Part shown: positions 47,783-56,490 of the stretch, one piece after another
Layout of the letters: each line of letters starts with the position of its first letter
How positions within the stretch are numbered: the first letter of the stretch is position 1
Source of the DNA: Roseicyclus sp.
GTDB lineage: Bacteria; Pseudomonadota; Alphaproteobacteria; Rhodobacterales; Rhodobacteraceae
Direction of reading: 5' to 3'
Length of the DNA stretch: 64,000 bases
Assembly: GCA_018401055.1 (NCBI GenBank)
Contig: JAGYLB010000109.1
Span: 1 to 64,000, forward strand
Made by a program: the position numbers and the translations under genes
Notes under the pieces: generated by a model
Told to the model about the DNA's origin: nothing
Databases searched by the model: none
The model's input: the letters and a program-made list of their open reading frames with translations, nothing else

Positions 47783-48870
47783 AGCAGATGTCCCGATTTC
47801 GCGCGCTTCACGTTCAGGTAATGCGCATTGTGGCGGTTGGTTCCGGTGATCAGCGGCACACGCTCGGTCACGGCGATCCCTTCGGCTTGCATCATGGCGA
47901 CCTTGCGGGGGTTGTTCGTCATCAGTCGCACCGCGCCAAATCCCATCCGCCGCAGCAGGTCCGCCCCGATGCGGAAATCGCGCTCGTCATCTTCGAAGCC
48001 CAGCCTGTGATTCGCCTCGACCGTGTCGAAACCCTGATCTTGCAGCGAATAGGCGCGCATCTTGTTGGCCAGCCCAATCCCCCGCCCTTCTTGGTTGAGG
48101 TAGAACAGCACGCCCGCGCCTGCGCGCCCCATCTCGGCCAAGGCGGTGCGCAATTGCGGGCCGCAGTCGCATTTGAGACTGCCCAGAACGTCGCCGGTGA
48201 AACACGCCGAATGCAGCCGCGCCAGAACCGGCGCATCACGGTCGGGACGGCCGATTTCGATGGCGTAATGCTCAACGCCGCCATTGTCGGGGCGAAAGAT
48301 ATGCAGCCGCCCGGCCTCGGACGCTTCCATCGGCAGACGCGCGGCGGCGACGGGCAAGAGCGGGTGGTGCAGCGCAAGATCGGCCGCCGCGGCCTCGGGC
48401 GTCAGGCGGGTGGCCATCATTTCTGTCGCAAGGGCCTCTGGCCGGTCGGTCTCCAGCGTGACCATGGCGGGCAAAAGCTGCGCCGATTTCGCCAGCAACA
48501 GCGCCAGCCGGTGCAGCCCTGCGGCGCCTTCACGCGCGGTGACCAGCGGGCCCTTCATCGGCGCGGCCAGATCCAGCGCCGGGTCGGCCAGCGCGCGCAC
48601 CCAAGGGGCATCGACATCGCCCGGCAGGACCACGCGCGCCAGATCGCCGTCATAGGCGCGCGCCTTGAGCGTTTCGGCACGGTGCAAGGTGATCGCGACC
48701 TGCGCCCGGCCGGGCAGGGCACGCAGCGCGTCAAGCCGGCCCTGCGTCAGCGTCTCGGCGGCCAGCGCGACAATGCCCAGCGTGCCAGCCCCGATGACCA
48801 CGGGCAGGCCCACGCGCAGATCGGACCGCGCGCGCGCCACAAGTTCGGATTGGGTGGGCAGAAGGCTCAT
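47779..48870 (-). CDS. ribA: GTP cyclohydrolase II
   Basis: RibA opens GTP to start riboflavin synthesis. The 363-residue frame is intact. The zinc cysteines are C223, C234 and C236 in HSACFTGDVLGSLKCDCGPQ, followed by YLNQEGRGIGLANKMRAY and the active-site LMTNNPRKV. The N-terminal 185 residues form an extra domain that lacks clear DHBP-synthase motifs and seems to be a degenerate RibB-like region. It is divergent from the response-regulator gene. Confidence 0.9.
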   Translation of the reverse strand: MSLLPTQSELVARARSDLRVGLPVVIGAGTLGIVALAAETLTQGRLDALRALPGRAQVAITLHRAETLKARAYDGDLARVVLPGDVDAPWVRALADPALDLAAPMKGPLVTAREGAAGLHRLALLLAKSAQLLPAMVTLETDRPEALATEMMATRLTPEAAAADLALHHPLLPVAAARLPMEASEAGRLHIFRPDNGGVEHYAIEIGRPDRDAPVLARLHSACFTGDVLGSLKCDCGPQLRTALAEMGRAGAGVLFYLNQEGRGIGLANKMRAYSLQDQGFDTVEANHRLGFEDDERDFRIGADLLRRMGFGAVRLMTNNPRKVAMMQAEGIAVTERVPLITGTNRHNAHYLNVKRAKSGHLL

Positions 48871-49011
48871 GGCTTCTGTCTACTGCCAGCGGACAGGATT
48901 TGAAACATTCCCTCGCGCCGCGACACGTCGGCGTGAGATTGTCTTTCAATGCGTTGTCAAACGCGATGGCTGCGGCAAAGTGCAGGTCATGTGACACAAG
49001 GAGCCCCGGAC

Positions 49012-49698
49012 ATGGCGACGCTGAAAAAGATCTTGCTGGTGGACGATGACGACGATCTGCGCGAGGCGCTGAGCGAACAGCTGGTCATGACGGAGGATTT
49101 CGACGTCTTCGAAGCCAGCACCGGCATGCAGGGCATGGAGCGCGCCCGCGAGGCGATCTATGACCTCGTGATCCTCGACGTGGGTCTGCCGGACACCGAT
49201 GGGCGCGAGCTGTGCCGCCTGATGCGCAAGCAAGGCGTGAAATGCCCGATCCTGATGCTGACGGGTCATGACAGCGACGCGGACACCATCCTCGGCCTTG
49301 ACGCGGGTGCCAATGATTACGTCACCAAGCCGTTCCGCTTTCCCGTGCTTCTGGCCCGCGTCCGCGCACAGCTGCGCACCCATGAGCAGAGCGAGGATGC
49401 GGTGTTCCAGCTTGGGCCCTACACCTTCAAGCCGTCGATGAAGATGCTCTTGACCGAGGATGACAAGAAGATCCGCCTGACCGAGAAAGAGACGAACATC
49501 CTCAAGTTCCTGTATCGCGCCCAAGATGGCGTCGTCGCCCGCGACGTGCTCTTGCACGAGGTCTGGGGCTACAATGCTGGCGTCACCACCCACACGCTGG
49601 AAACCCACATCTACCGTCTGCGCCAAAAGATCGAACCCGATCCCTCTAACGCGCGCCTGCTGGTCACCGAAAGTGGCGGCTATCGGCTGGTGGCCTGA
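49012..49698 (+). CDS. OmpR-family response regulator, CenR-like
   Basis: The 228-residue protein has a receiver domain with the acidic cluster DDDDD at residues 11-15, phospho-acceptor D56 in LVILDVGLP and K106 in DYVTKPF, then a winged-helix DNA-binding domain with LTEKETNILKFLYRAQDG and THTLETHIYRLRQKIEPD. The N-terminus MATLKKILLVDDDDDLREAL and overall similarity recall CenR, the cell-envelope regulator of alphaproteobacteria, but this is from memory. No histidine kinase gene is adjacent. AAGGAG precedes the start and a terminator follows. Confidence 0.85.
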   Translation: MATLKKILLVDDDDDLREALSEQLVMTEDFDVFEASTGMQGMERAREAIYDLVILDVGLPDTDGRELCRLMRKQGVKCPILMLTGHDSDADTILGLDAGANDYVTKPFRFPVLLARVRAQLRTHEQSEDAVFQLGPYTFKPSMKMLLTEDDKKIRLTEKETNILKFLYRAQDGVVARDVLLHEVWGYNAGVTTHTLETHIYRLRQKIEPDPSNARLLVTESGGYRLVA

Positions 49699-49784
49699 CC
49701 ACCCGCCTCTAGTCTATTGATTCAGATCAAGGTGCAACCTTGAGTTGTTTCGCAAGATGATCTTACAACCTCCCTGTTGGACTT

Positions 49785-49814
49785 GGCCCGGCTCCTTTGG
49801 ACCGGGCCGTTTTT
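49785..49814 (+). terminator. Intrinsic terminator of the response-regulator gene
   Basis: GGCCCGG (49785-49791) pairs with CCGGGCC (49802-49808), followed by GTTTTTC. The hairpin is 87 bases past the stop. The rest of the 252-base gap to the next gene shows no further feature. Confidence 0.8.
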
Positions 49815-49950
49815 CTTGCGGTTCGGCGTGGCGACGATAAAATCGGACCCTGCGCCCGTTGTCGCAGCAAGGCGGGCCTGCTAGCGTCACTGGGGGCGCA
49901 CGATGGGTCTAGTGTGCCCTGCAGCTTCAACCGACCCCGGAGTTTCCCGA

Positions 49951-50274
49951 ATGCTTTCCCGCCTGCCCATGCTCTGTCTTGGGCTTTCCTTGTCTTGCGC
50001 AACCGCAGCCGCTGCACAGGACATTCAGTATACACTGATCAACTCCAGCTCCGGAGTTCTGATGGAGTTCTACACCGGCCCCGTCTCGGCCCCCGAATGG
50101 GGCGACGATCTGCTGGGCGCCGATGTGCTGGCACCCGGTGAAAGCGCCACGGTGACGATCGCCGACGGCCAGACCGAATGCGCCTATGACCTGTTGTTCA
50201 TTTTCGATGACAACACCGAGGTGAGCGATACGGTCGACATCTGCGAACTGGCCAGCTACGAGCTGTTAGACTGA
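49951..50274 (+). CDS. Uncharacterised exported protein
   Basis: The 107-residue protein has a signal peptide (MLSRLPMLCLGLSLSCATAA, cleavage near AAAQ) and an acidic mature domain: YTLINSSSGVLMEFYTGPVS, ESATVTIADGQTECAYDLLF and DNTEVSDTVDICELASYELL. Two cysteines in the mature part could form a disulfide. The pattern suggests a small beta-sandwich in the periplasm. I do not recognise a family. It stands alone between a terminator and xthA. Confidence 0.7.
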   Translation: MLSRLPMLCLGLSLSCATAAAAQDIQYTLINSSSGVLMEFYTGPVSAPEWGDDLLGADVLAPGESATVTIADGQTECAYDLLFIFDDNTEVSDTVDICELASYELLD

Positions 50275-50370
50275 TCGGCACCCCGCGCAGGGAGGTGGGT
50301 GGCGGTCAAGGGGCCGCCACCTTCCCGAAATGCCCTGCCCGCGCCGATATCCGATATAGGATCCCACGAC

Positions 50371-51159
50371 ATGCCCTTCACCCTCGCCACATGGAACATC
50401 AACTCGGTCCGGCTGCGCGCCGATCTTGTGCTGAAGCTCCTGGCAGACGAAGCGCCCGACGTGCTGTGCCTGCAGGAATGTAAGTCGCCGGTCGAAAAGA
50501 TGCCGCTCGATGTGTTCGCCGCCGCGGGCTACGGCCACGTCGTCGCCCGAGGGCAAAAGGGCTACAACGGCGTTGCCATCTTGTCGCGCCTGCCGCTTGA
50601 GGATGTGGGCCACCGCGACATGTGCGCCAAGGGCGACGCCCGCCACGTCGCGGCCCGGCTCGACAACGGGGTCACCATCCACAATTTCTATGTCCCCGCC
50701 GGCGGGGATGAACCGGACCGGACGGTGAACGAGAAATTCGGCCACAAGCTCGATTTCCTGACCGAGATGCGCGATTGGTTCGGCACCGACCGGCCCGAAA
50801 AGTCGATCCTCGTCGGCGATCTGAACATCGCCCCGCGCGAGGATGACGTCTGGTCGCACAAGGCATTGCTCAAGGTGGTCAGCCACACCCCCATCGAGGT
50901 GGAGCATATGGCGCAGGTGCAAGACGCGGGCGGCTGGGTCGACATCACCCGGCAGGACATCCCCGAGGGGCTGCTTTACAGCTGGTGGTCTTACCGCGCG
51001 CGCGACTGGGATGACGCCGACAAGGGCCGCAGGCTCGACCATGTCTGGGCCACGCCCGACATCTCGAACGCCGCCCATTCCAGCCGCATCCTGCGCGATG
51101 CGCGCGGCTGGACCCAGCCCAGCGACCACGTGCCGGTTTTCGCGACATTCGACCTCTGA
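50371..51159 (+). CDS. xthA: Exodeoxyribonuclease III
   Basis: This is an AP endonuclease and 3'-5' exonuclease of base excision repair. The 262-residue frame is intact with all family motifs: TWNINSVR near the start, CLQECK with the metal-binding glutamate, YVPAGGDEPD, LVGDLNIAPREDDVW, RLDHVWAT and the catalytic SDHVPV at the end. The start ATG 50371 gives the normal N-terminus. Confidence 0.95.
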   Translation: MPFTLATWNINSVRLRADLVLKLLADEAPDVLCLQECKSPVEKMPLDVFAAAGYGHVVARGQKGYNGVAILSRLPLEDVGHRDMCAKGDARHVAARLDNGVTIHNFYVPAGGDEPDRTVNEKFGHKLDFLTEMRDWFGTDRPEKSILVGDLNIAPREDDVWSHKALLKVVSHTPIEVEHMAQVQDAGGWVDITRQDIPEGLLYSWWSYRARDWDDADKGRRLDHVWATPDISNAAHSSRILRDARGWTQPSDHVPVFATFDL

Positions 51160-51205
51160 ACCCTTGGCGCGCGGACCCGCGGCGCGCATATAGGGCGCAA
51201 CGCGC

Positions 51206-52144
51206 ATGGATATGACGGAGACGACGATGCTGGAACTCGGACAGGGCCAGACAGCCGCAACCGACCTGATCAAGGACGGCACAGAGGCGACATTCATGGC
51301 CGACGTGATCGAGGGCAGCCGCGAGGTGCCCGTGATCGTCGATTTCTGGGCCACCTGGTGCGGGCCGTGCAAGACGCTCGGCCCGATGCTGGAGGCAGCG
51401 GTGACGGCGGCCAAGGGCAAGGTCCGGATGGTCAAGATCGACGTCGACCGCGAACAGCGGCTGGCGGGCGCGCTGGCGCAACAGGGTTTGCCGTTGCAAT
51501 CCATTCCGACCGTCGTGGCGTTTTTCGGCGGCCGCCCTGTCGATATGTTTCAGGGAGCCATCCCGCAAAGCCAGATCCGTGATTTCATCGACCGGTTGAC
51601 CGCGCTGACTGGGGATGGCGGGCTGGCCGAGGCGGTCGAGGCCGCCGAACAGATGCTGGCCGAGGGCGCCGCGCTTGAGGCCGCGCAGGTCTTTGCCGGC
51701 ATCTTGGAAGAAGAACCCGAGCACGCGGGCGCGATGGGCGGGCTTGCCCGCGCGCATCTGGCAATGGGCGAGCTGGACAAGGCCGAGGGCATCTTGAACA
51801 CCGCCCCCGCCAAAATCGCGACCGCCCCCGAGCTGGAGGCCGTGCGCGCCCAGATCGCGCTGGCCCGACAGGCCGCCAAGGCTGGCCCGCTCGCCGATCT
51901 TCAGGCCGCCGTCGAGGCCGATCCGGGCAACCCTCAGGCGCGGTTCGACTACGCACTCGCGCTGTACGCCGGTGGGCAGGTGCAAGAGGCGGTGGATGAA
52001 TTGCTCGAATTGTTCCGGCGCGACCGTGAGTGGAACGATGGGGCCGCAAAAAAGCAACTCTTCACCATTTTCGACGCGCTCAAGCCGCAAGATCCGATCG
52101 CATTGGCCGGGCGGCGCAGGCTCAGCTCGATGATCTTTGCCTGA
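51206..52144 (+). CDS. Thioredoxin-TPR co-chaperone (CnoX/YbbN family)
   Basis: The 312-residue protein has an N-terminal thioredoxin domain with WCGPC at residues 51-55 and the cis-proline segment LQSIPTVVAFFGG. A helical TPR-like C-terminal region follows (LAEAVEAAEQMLAEGAALEA, ARAHLAMGELDKAEGIL, RFDYALALYAGGQVQEAVDE). CnoX-type proteins hold oxidised clients and pass them to chaperones. The start at 51206 could instead be 51227. It is followed 22 bases on by the LON-domain gene. Confidence 0.9.
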   Translation: MDMTETTMLELGQGQTAATDLIKDGTEATFMADVIEGSREVPVIVDFWATWCGPCKTLGPMLEAAVTAAKGKVRMVKIDVDREQRLAGALAQQGLPLQSIPTVVAFFGGRPVDMFQGAIPQSQIRDFIDRLTALTGDGGLAEAVEAAEQMLAEGAALEAAQVFAGILEEEPEHAGAMGGLARAHLAMGELDKAEGILNTAPAKIATAPELEAVRAQIALARQAAKAGPLADLQAAVEADPGNPQARFDYALALYAGGQVQEAVDELLELFRRDREWNDGAAKKQLFTIFDALKPQDPIALAGRRRLSSMIFA

Positions 52145-52165
52145 TCGCCTTGGGGGGCTAGTTCC

Positions 52166-52818
52166 ATGCCCATGATGACAGTACATGACCTGCCCGAGAC
52201 GATCCCGATCTTTCCGCTGCCCGGCGCGCTTCTGCTGCCCCGGGCACGCCTGCCGCTGCATATCTTCGAGCCGCGCTATCTGGCGATGCTCGATGACGCG
52301 CTCAAGACGCCCCACCGGCTGATCGGCATGGTGCAATCGCGCGAGGTGCCCGGCTCGTCGGAAAAGCGCCTGCATGCCATCGGCTGCGCTTGAGCCAGGT
52401 CACGCAATTCTCGGAAACCGAGGATGGGCGCTACATGATCACGCTGGCGGGCATGTCCCGGTTCCGCATCAAGCAGGAGGTGACGGGGTTCACGCCCTAT
52501 CGCCGCGTCGATGTGTCGTGGGACGGGTTTGCTGCCGATCTTGGCCCGACCGAGGTCGACCACGGCTTCAACCGCCCCCGGTTTCTTGATCTTCTGGGCC
52601 GCTATTTCGACGCCATGTCGCTGTCGACCGATTGGGACAGCATGAAAGAGGCCGAGGATGAGCTGCTGATCAACTCGCTGTCGATGCTTTGTCCTTTCCC
52701 TCCCGAGGAAAAGCAGGCCCTGCTCGAGGCACCATCGCTCAGCACCCGGCGCGAGACCCTCGTCACCCTGATCGAGTTTGCACTGCGCGGCAGCGGACCC
52801 GAGGAACAGATGCAATGA
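52166..52818 (+). CDS. LON peptidase substrate-binding domain protein (frameshifted)
   Basis: This is a stand-alone Lon N-terminal-type domain without the ATPase or protease. It reads [35 protein letters not shown] and [12 protein letters not shown], then after a frameshift near 52390 [19 protein letters not shown] and YRRVDVSW. Corrected length is about 217 residues. It lies between the CnoX-like gene and a Trm112-like gene with an ATGA overlap, a cluster conserved in alphaproteobacteria. The exact role is unknown. Confidence 0.87.
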
Positions 52819-53000
52819 GCGAGGCGGACGCCCCGACCGACCGCCGCATGCTCGAGGCGCTCGTCTGTCCCATGACCCATGCGCCCCTGAGCTATGACGC
52901 AGACCGGCAGGAACTGGTGTCGAAGGCCGCGCATCTGGCCTTTCCGATCCGCGACGGCATTCCGATCATGCTGGAAAGCGAGGCGCGCGCGCTGGAGTGA
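52815..53000 (+). CDS. Trm112 family protein
   Basis: The 61-residue protein has the family pattern [20 protein letters not shown], with one cysteine left of the zinc motif, and [20 protein letters not shown]. In bacteria such proteins (YcaR-like) have no fixed role; in eukaryotes and archaea Trm112 activates methyltransferases. The start overlaps the preceding stop (ATGA), so translation is coupled. Confidence 0.9.
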   Translation: MSEADAPTDRRMLEALVCPMTHAPLSYDADRQELVSKAAHLAFPIRDGIPIMLESEARALE

Positions 53001-53005
53001 GGCAG

Positions 53006-53449
53006 TCAGCCGCGTGGCATGTCCTGAGGCGGTTGCCACGGCGGGGCAGGCGCGCGGTTCAGGATCAAGCCGATCACCAGCGCGATGGCTCCGAAGAACA
53101 CGCCAAACATCGTGCTCACGCCCACGAGCATGCTCGAAACGAGCGCCGCGCTCATCGCCGCGTCGTCGTCGAGAAGGCTCTGCGCCGTGTGGTCGTCGAA
53201 CTGTTGCCCCAGCGCCGAGGCCAGCAAGAACGGCATCACGATCAGGGTCGCGGCCAGGCCCAGGAACCCACGCCCCCAGGCCTGACGACCCGACGGCGCC
53301 TTGAGCGCGGCAATGGCGGTCCCCATGCAGGCGAGACCCGAAAGAACAGCCGTGAACGCCATGTTGTTGGATGCCACGGCAAAGGTGAAGGCGGTCAGAA
53401 GCGATGCTGTTCCCAAAAAGATAGCGGCGATGAAGCGATTCACGGTCAT
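53006..53449 (-). CDS. Uncharacterised four-helix membrane protein
   Basis: The 147-residue protein starts MTVNRFIAAIFLGTASLLTA with helices near residues 7-26, 30-45, 57-75 and 105-130. The last part has GVFFGAIALVIGLILNRAPA followed by a proline-rich PAPPWQPPQD tail. Between helices 3 and 4 lies an acidic loop (QQFDDHTAQSLLDDDA). No known motif. It converges on the Trm112 gene with a 5-base gap. Confidence 0.65.
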   Translation of the reverse strand: MTVNRFIAAIFLGTASLLTAFTFAVASNNMAFTAVLSGLACMGTAIAALKAPSGRQAWGRGFLGLAATLIVMPFLLASALGQQFDDHTAQSLLDDDAAMSAALVSSMLVGVSTMFGVFFGAIALVIGLILNRAPAPPWQPPQDMPRG

Positions 53450-53721
53450 GGCATGCCCCTTGGTCCGGTTTTGCCCGAGAAAATAGACCAAGCATGGCGC
53501 AGGGTCAGGTCAGGGTTTCCGTAGACCGCCGCCCTGATCCCGGGCTGCGTTCCGGCTGCTCTTAGCAGCGTGATGTCGCGAACCTGTGAACTTCGATGCG
53601 CCCAACATTCTCAGCTCCTCTGCAAGCCGGGAAAGCCGAGTGGAAAACTCCCGCCCCAAACGGTCCAGTTTTCAGAGGCAGGCCATGCCTCAGGATCCGG
53701 CTGAAGAAGAAAGATGACGCC
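53450..53721. other. Gap of about 270 bases without a recognised gene
   Basis: No convincing gene is seen here. A minus-strand frame gives a peptide ending KTGPFGAGVFHSAFPACRG and further residues to ATSRC at 53562, but it lacks a good start and overlaps the arsR-like gene. The segment GGAAAACT near 53642 has a matching AGTTTTC at about 53671, a weak hairpin. The stretch may be a remnant of a mobile or repeated element. Confidence 0.4.
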
Positions 53722-53749
53722 TTTACAAAACTAGGTTTGTGGTTATATT
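53722..53749 (+). promoter_or_regulatory. Promoter and operator of the arsR-like gene
   Basis: TTTACA (53722-53727) and TATATT (53744-53749) are 16 bases apart. Between them lies the inverted repeat ACAAAACTAGGTTTGT (53725-53740), symmetrical about CTAG, a plausible ArsR operator overlapping the -35 box. The ATG at 53756 is only six bases past the -10 box, so the mRNA is probably leaderless. Confidence 0.65.
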
Positions 53750-53755
53750 TGTCCC

Positions 53756-54073
53756 ATGAGCACAACAATGCCCCATTCCCGCGCGCTTGCCGCCCTTGGC
53801 CACGATGCCCGCTTGTCGATCTTTCGCCTGCTGGTGCGGGCGGGACCGGATGGCCTGCGCGTGGGCGATATCGGCGAGCATCTGAGCCTTGCCCCCTCAA
53901 CGCTGGCCCATCACCTCTCGACCTTGGTCGATGCTGGCCTTGTGTTGCAGGACCGGCAAGGGCGCGAAGTGTTCAACCGTGTCGATGTGTCCGCAATGCG
54001 CGGGCTGGTCGGCTTCCTGACGTCCGAATGCTGCTCGGGCGTCACCCTGCGTCCCTCCGAGGATGCCGCATGA
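53756..54073 (+). CDS. ArsR-family metalloid-responsive repressor
   Basis: The 105-residue winged-helix protein has the recognition helix in LSLAPSTLAHHLSTL (residues 43-57) and LVLQDRQGREVFNRV as wing. A C-terminal Cys-Cys pair, C92-C93 in SECCSGVT, resembles the As(III) site of one ArsR subclass. It precedes an ArsP-like permease by 49 bases. Autoregulation via the inverted repeat in its promoter is inferred. Confidence 0.87.
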   Translation: MSTTMPHSRALAALGHDARLSIFRLLVRAGPDGLRVGDIGEHLSLAPSTLAHHLSTLVDAGLVLQDRQGREVFNRVDVSAMRGLVGFLTSECCSGVTLRPSEDAA

Positions 54074-54122
54074 TGGACAGCACTCTTGCCCTCAATATAT
54101 CCATAAATCCGGAGATCTGGTG

Positions 54123-55175
54123 ATGACCGACACAACCCTTGCCGCGCCCGGACTGCGCGCCGCGCTGCGCACGATCTGGCAAGATCAGCGCGTGTGGCTG
54201 GCCTCGGCGCTGATCCTTGCGGCGCTGGCCGTGACCGACCCGCTGCAGGCGCGCGACAGCGCCCTGTTCGCGGGCACGGCCCTGATGAACACCGCGCCCT
54301 TCCTGATCCTTTCCATCGCCATCGCCGCCTGGGCCAATGCGACCGGGGCGGACAACCTGATCGCCAAGGCCTTCACCGGGGCGCCTTTGCTGATGATCGC
54401 GCTGGGGGCACTGGCGGGGGGCATCTCGCCCTTTTGTTCCTGCGGGGTGATCCCGCTGATTGCGGCGCTGCTGGCGATGGGCGTGCCCCTGTCGGCAGTC
54501 ATGGCCTTCTGGCTCGCTTCTCCGATCATGGACCCGTCGATGTTCGTTCTGACGGCGGGTGTGCTGGATCTGGAATTCGCAGTCGCCAAGACCTTTGCCG
54601 CCATCGGGCTGGGCCTGTTCGGCGGGCTTGTCGTGCACCTGATGATGCGGGGCGGCGCCTTTGCCGATCCCCTCCGTGAGGGCATCGGTAATGGTGGCTG
54701 CGGCGGCGCCAAGATCCGCGCGCCCAAGCCAGTGGTTTGGCGGTTCTGGGAGCAGGAGGATCGCCGTGCGAAATTCGGCAAGACGGCATGGACCACGACC
54801 CTTTTCCTTGCCAAGTGGCTGACCCTGGCCTTCATCCTCGAAAGCCTGATGCTGGCGTGGATACCTGCGGAAACCGTGACAGCCGCACTTGGCGGTGATG
54901 GTCTCTTGCCCATCTTGACCGCGACCCTTGTGGGCGTGCCTGCCTATCTCAACGGATATGCCGCGCTGCCCTTGGTCGGCGGGCTGATCGGGCAGGGCAT
55001 GGCCCCCGGGGCCGGCATGGCCTTCCTCGTCGCGGGCGGCGTGACGTCGATCCCGGCGGCCATGGCGGTCTGGGCACTGGCGAAGCCGCAGGTCTTCGCG
55101 CTCTATATCGGGCTGTCGCTGACGGGGGCTTTCGCTTCGGGCCTGCTGTTCCAGCTCTGGGTCTCGATGGCCTGA
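54123..55175 (+). CDS. ArsP/DUF318-type membrane permease
   Basis: The 350-residue protein has about eight to ten membrane segments. The motif FCSCGVIPLIAALL near residues 104-117 (C105, C107) is characteristic of permeases of this family (ArsP, YraQ), which export trivalent organoarsenicals. The second half has AYLNGYAALPLVGGLIGQGM and FLVAGGVTSIPAAMAV. A Gly/Cys loop GNGGCGG lies in the middle. Pairing with an ArsR-type regulator supports a metalloid or metal role, but the substrate is not proven. No arsC or arsB is near. Confidence 0.85.
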   Translation: MTDTTLAAPGLRAALRTIWQDQRVWLASALILAALAVTDPLQARDSALFAGTALMNTAPFLILSIAIAAWANATGADNLIAKAFTGAPLLMIALGALAGGISPFCSCGVIPLIAALLAMGVPLSAVMAFWLASPIMDPSMFVLTAGVLDLEFAVAKTFAAIGLGLFGGLVVHLMMRGGAFADPLREGIGNGGCGGAKIRAPKPVVWRFWEQEDRRAKFGKTAWTTTLFLAKWLTLAFILESLMLAWIPAETVTAALGGDGLLPILTATLVGVPAYLNGYAALPLVGGLIGQGMAPGAGMAFLVAGGVTSIPAAMAVWALAKPQVFALYIGLSLTGAFASGLLFQLWVSMA

Positions 55176-55176
55176 G

Positions 55177-56403
55177 CTAGAGCGCGCGCCCTTGCAACAA
55201 GCGTGGCAGGTCGCCGGTCAGACCGGCGGCCTGCCGCATGAAGCCCCGCCAGCAACGCGGGCACGGCATCACCGCGCGCCCATGCCGATGTCGCGGATCA
55301 GGCGCAGCGCGGGGTTGTCGTTGGAAAACAGCCGGTTCACCCCGTCAGTCGCCAGAGCCAGCGCCGCCGTGTCGAACCGCCGCCACGACTGGTAGCGCGC
55401 CAGAACATCCGTAGCCGCGATATCCTCGCCTCGCCGGGTGGCATCGGCCAAGACCTCGGCCAGAGCGCCGACATCGCGCAGGCCAAGGTTGAGGCCCTGA
55501 CCCGCGATCGGGTGTACGCCATGCGCCGCATCGCCCACCAGCGCCAGGCGCGCCGCCACAAAGGCATTGGCGATGGTCAGGTTCAAGGGATAGCTGTAGC
55601 GCTGCCCGGCCAGTGAAATCTCACCCAGAAAATCGCCAAAGCGTGGGCGCAAATGGTCGAGGAAATCCGCGTCATCAGCCGCCAACAGGCGGCGCGCATC
55701 GGCATGGGTTTCGGACCAGACGATCGAGGATCGGTTGCCCGGCAGCGGCAAGATGGCCAGCGGCCCCGGCGGCATAAAGAACTGATGCGCGATGCCCTCA
55801 TGCGGGCGCTCATGCGCAATGGCGCAGACCAGCGCCGTCTGCCCGTAATCCCATCCTGTCCGCTTGATCCCTGCGCGCAGGGCGGTGCCCGACCGACGCC
55901 CATCCGCGCCCACAAGAAGACGGCTGGTCAAGACCTCGCCCCCCTCCAGCGTCACGCGGGCCGCGCCATCGGTCGATTGTGCCACCACGCTGATGCCAGG
56001 GCGGTGCGTCACCAACGGCTCTGCTGCCATTGCGTCAAGCAATGCGCGACGCAGGTGGCGATCCTCCAGCATATGGCCCATCGGGCCTTCTTCCAGCTCG
56101 GCGCTGTCGAAATGCAGGAAGAAAGGGGCCGCCCCTTGCCCCGCGCGCCCGTCGCTTGCCTTGATCTGTCAAGATCGGCTGGGCGTGGTCCTCGAGCCCC
56201 GCCCACAGCCCCAGCGCGCCCAGCATCCGGACGGAGGCCAGCGCCAGCGCATAGGACCGGCCGTCGAACCCGTCGCCCGACCGCACATCTTCCGCAAGAC
56301 TGTCGATGACGATGGAGCTCAGCCCCGCTTGCGCGCAGGCCAAGGCAAGGCAGGGGCCGTTGAGGCCGCCGCCGACGATCAGGATATCCGCATCATGTGC
56401 CAT
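55177..56403 (-). CDS. UbiH/UbiF/COQ6-type FAD monooxygenase (frameshifted)
   Basis: This is a ring hydroxylase of ubiquinone synthesis. The start MAHDADILIVGGGLNGPCLA has the FAD loop. The DG motif LVGADGRRS and the GDAAHGVHPIAGQGLNLGLRD segment are typical. Frameshifts near 56165 and 55285 break the frame; corrected, the end reads FMRQAAGLTGDLPRLLQGRA with the stop at 55177. Corrected length is about 408 residues. Which ring position it hydroxylates cannot be told. Confidence 0.86.
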
Positions 56404-56490
56404 GCCCCTGACTATGGTCCGCAAGTCGGGATTGTCCATGCGACCCGCCGCCTGTAGCGTCGCCCGCGACATCATGGGCAGGGGGCAGAG

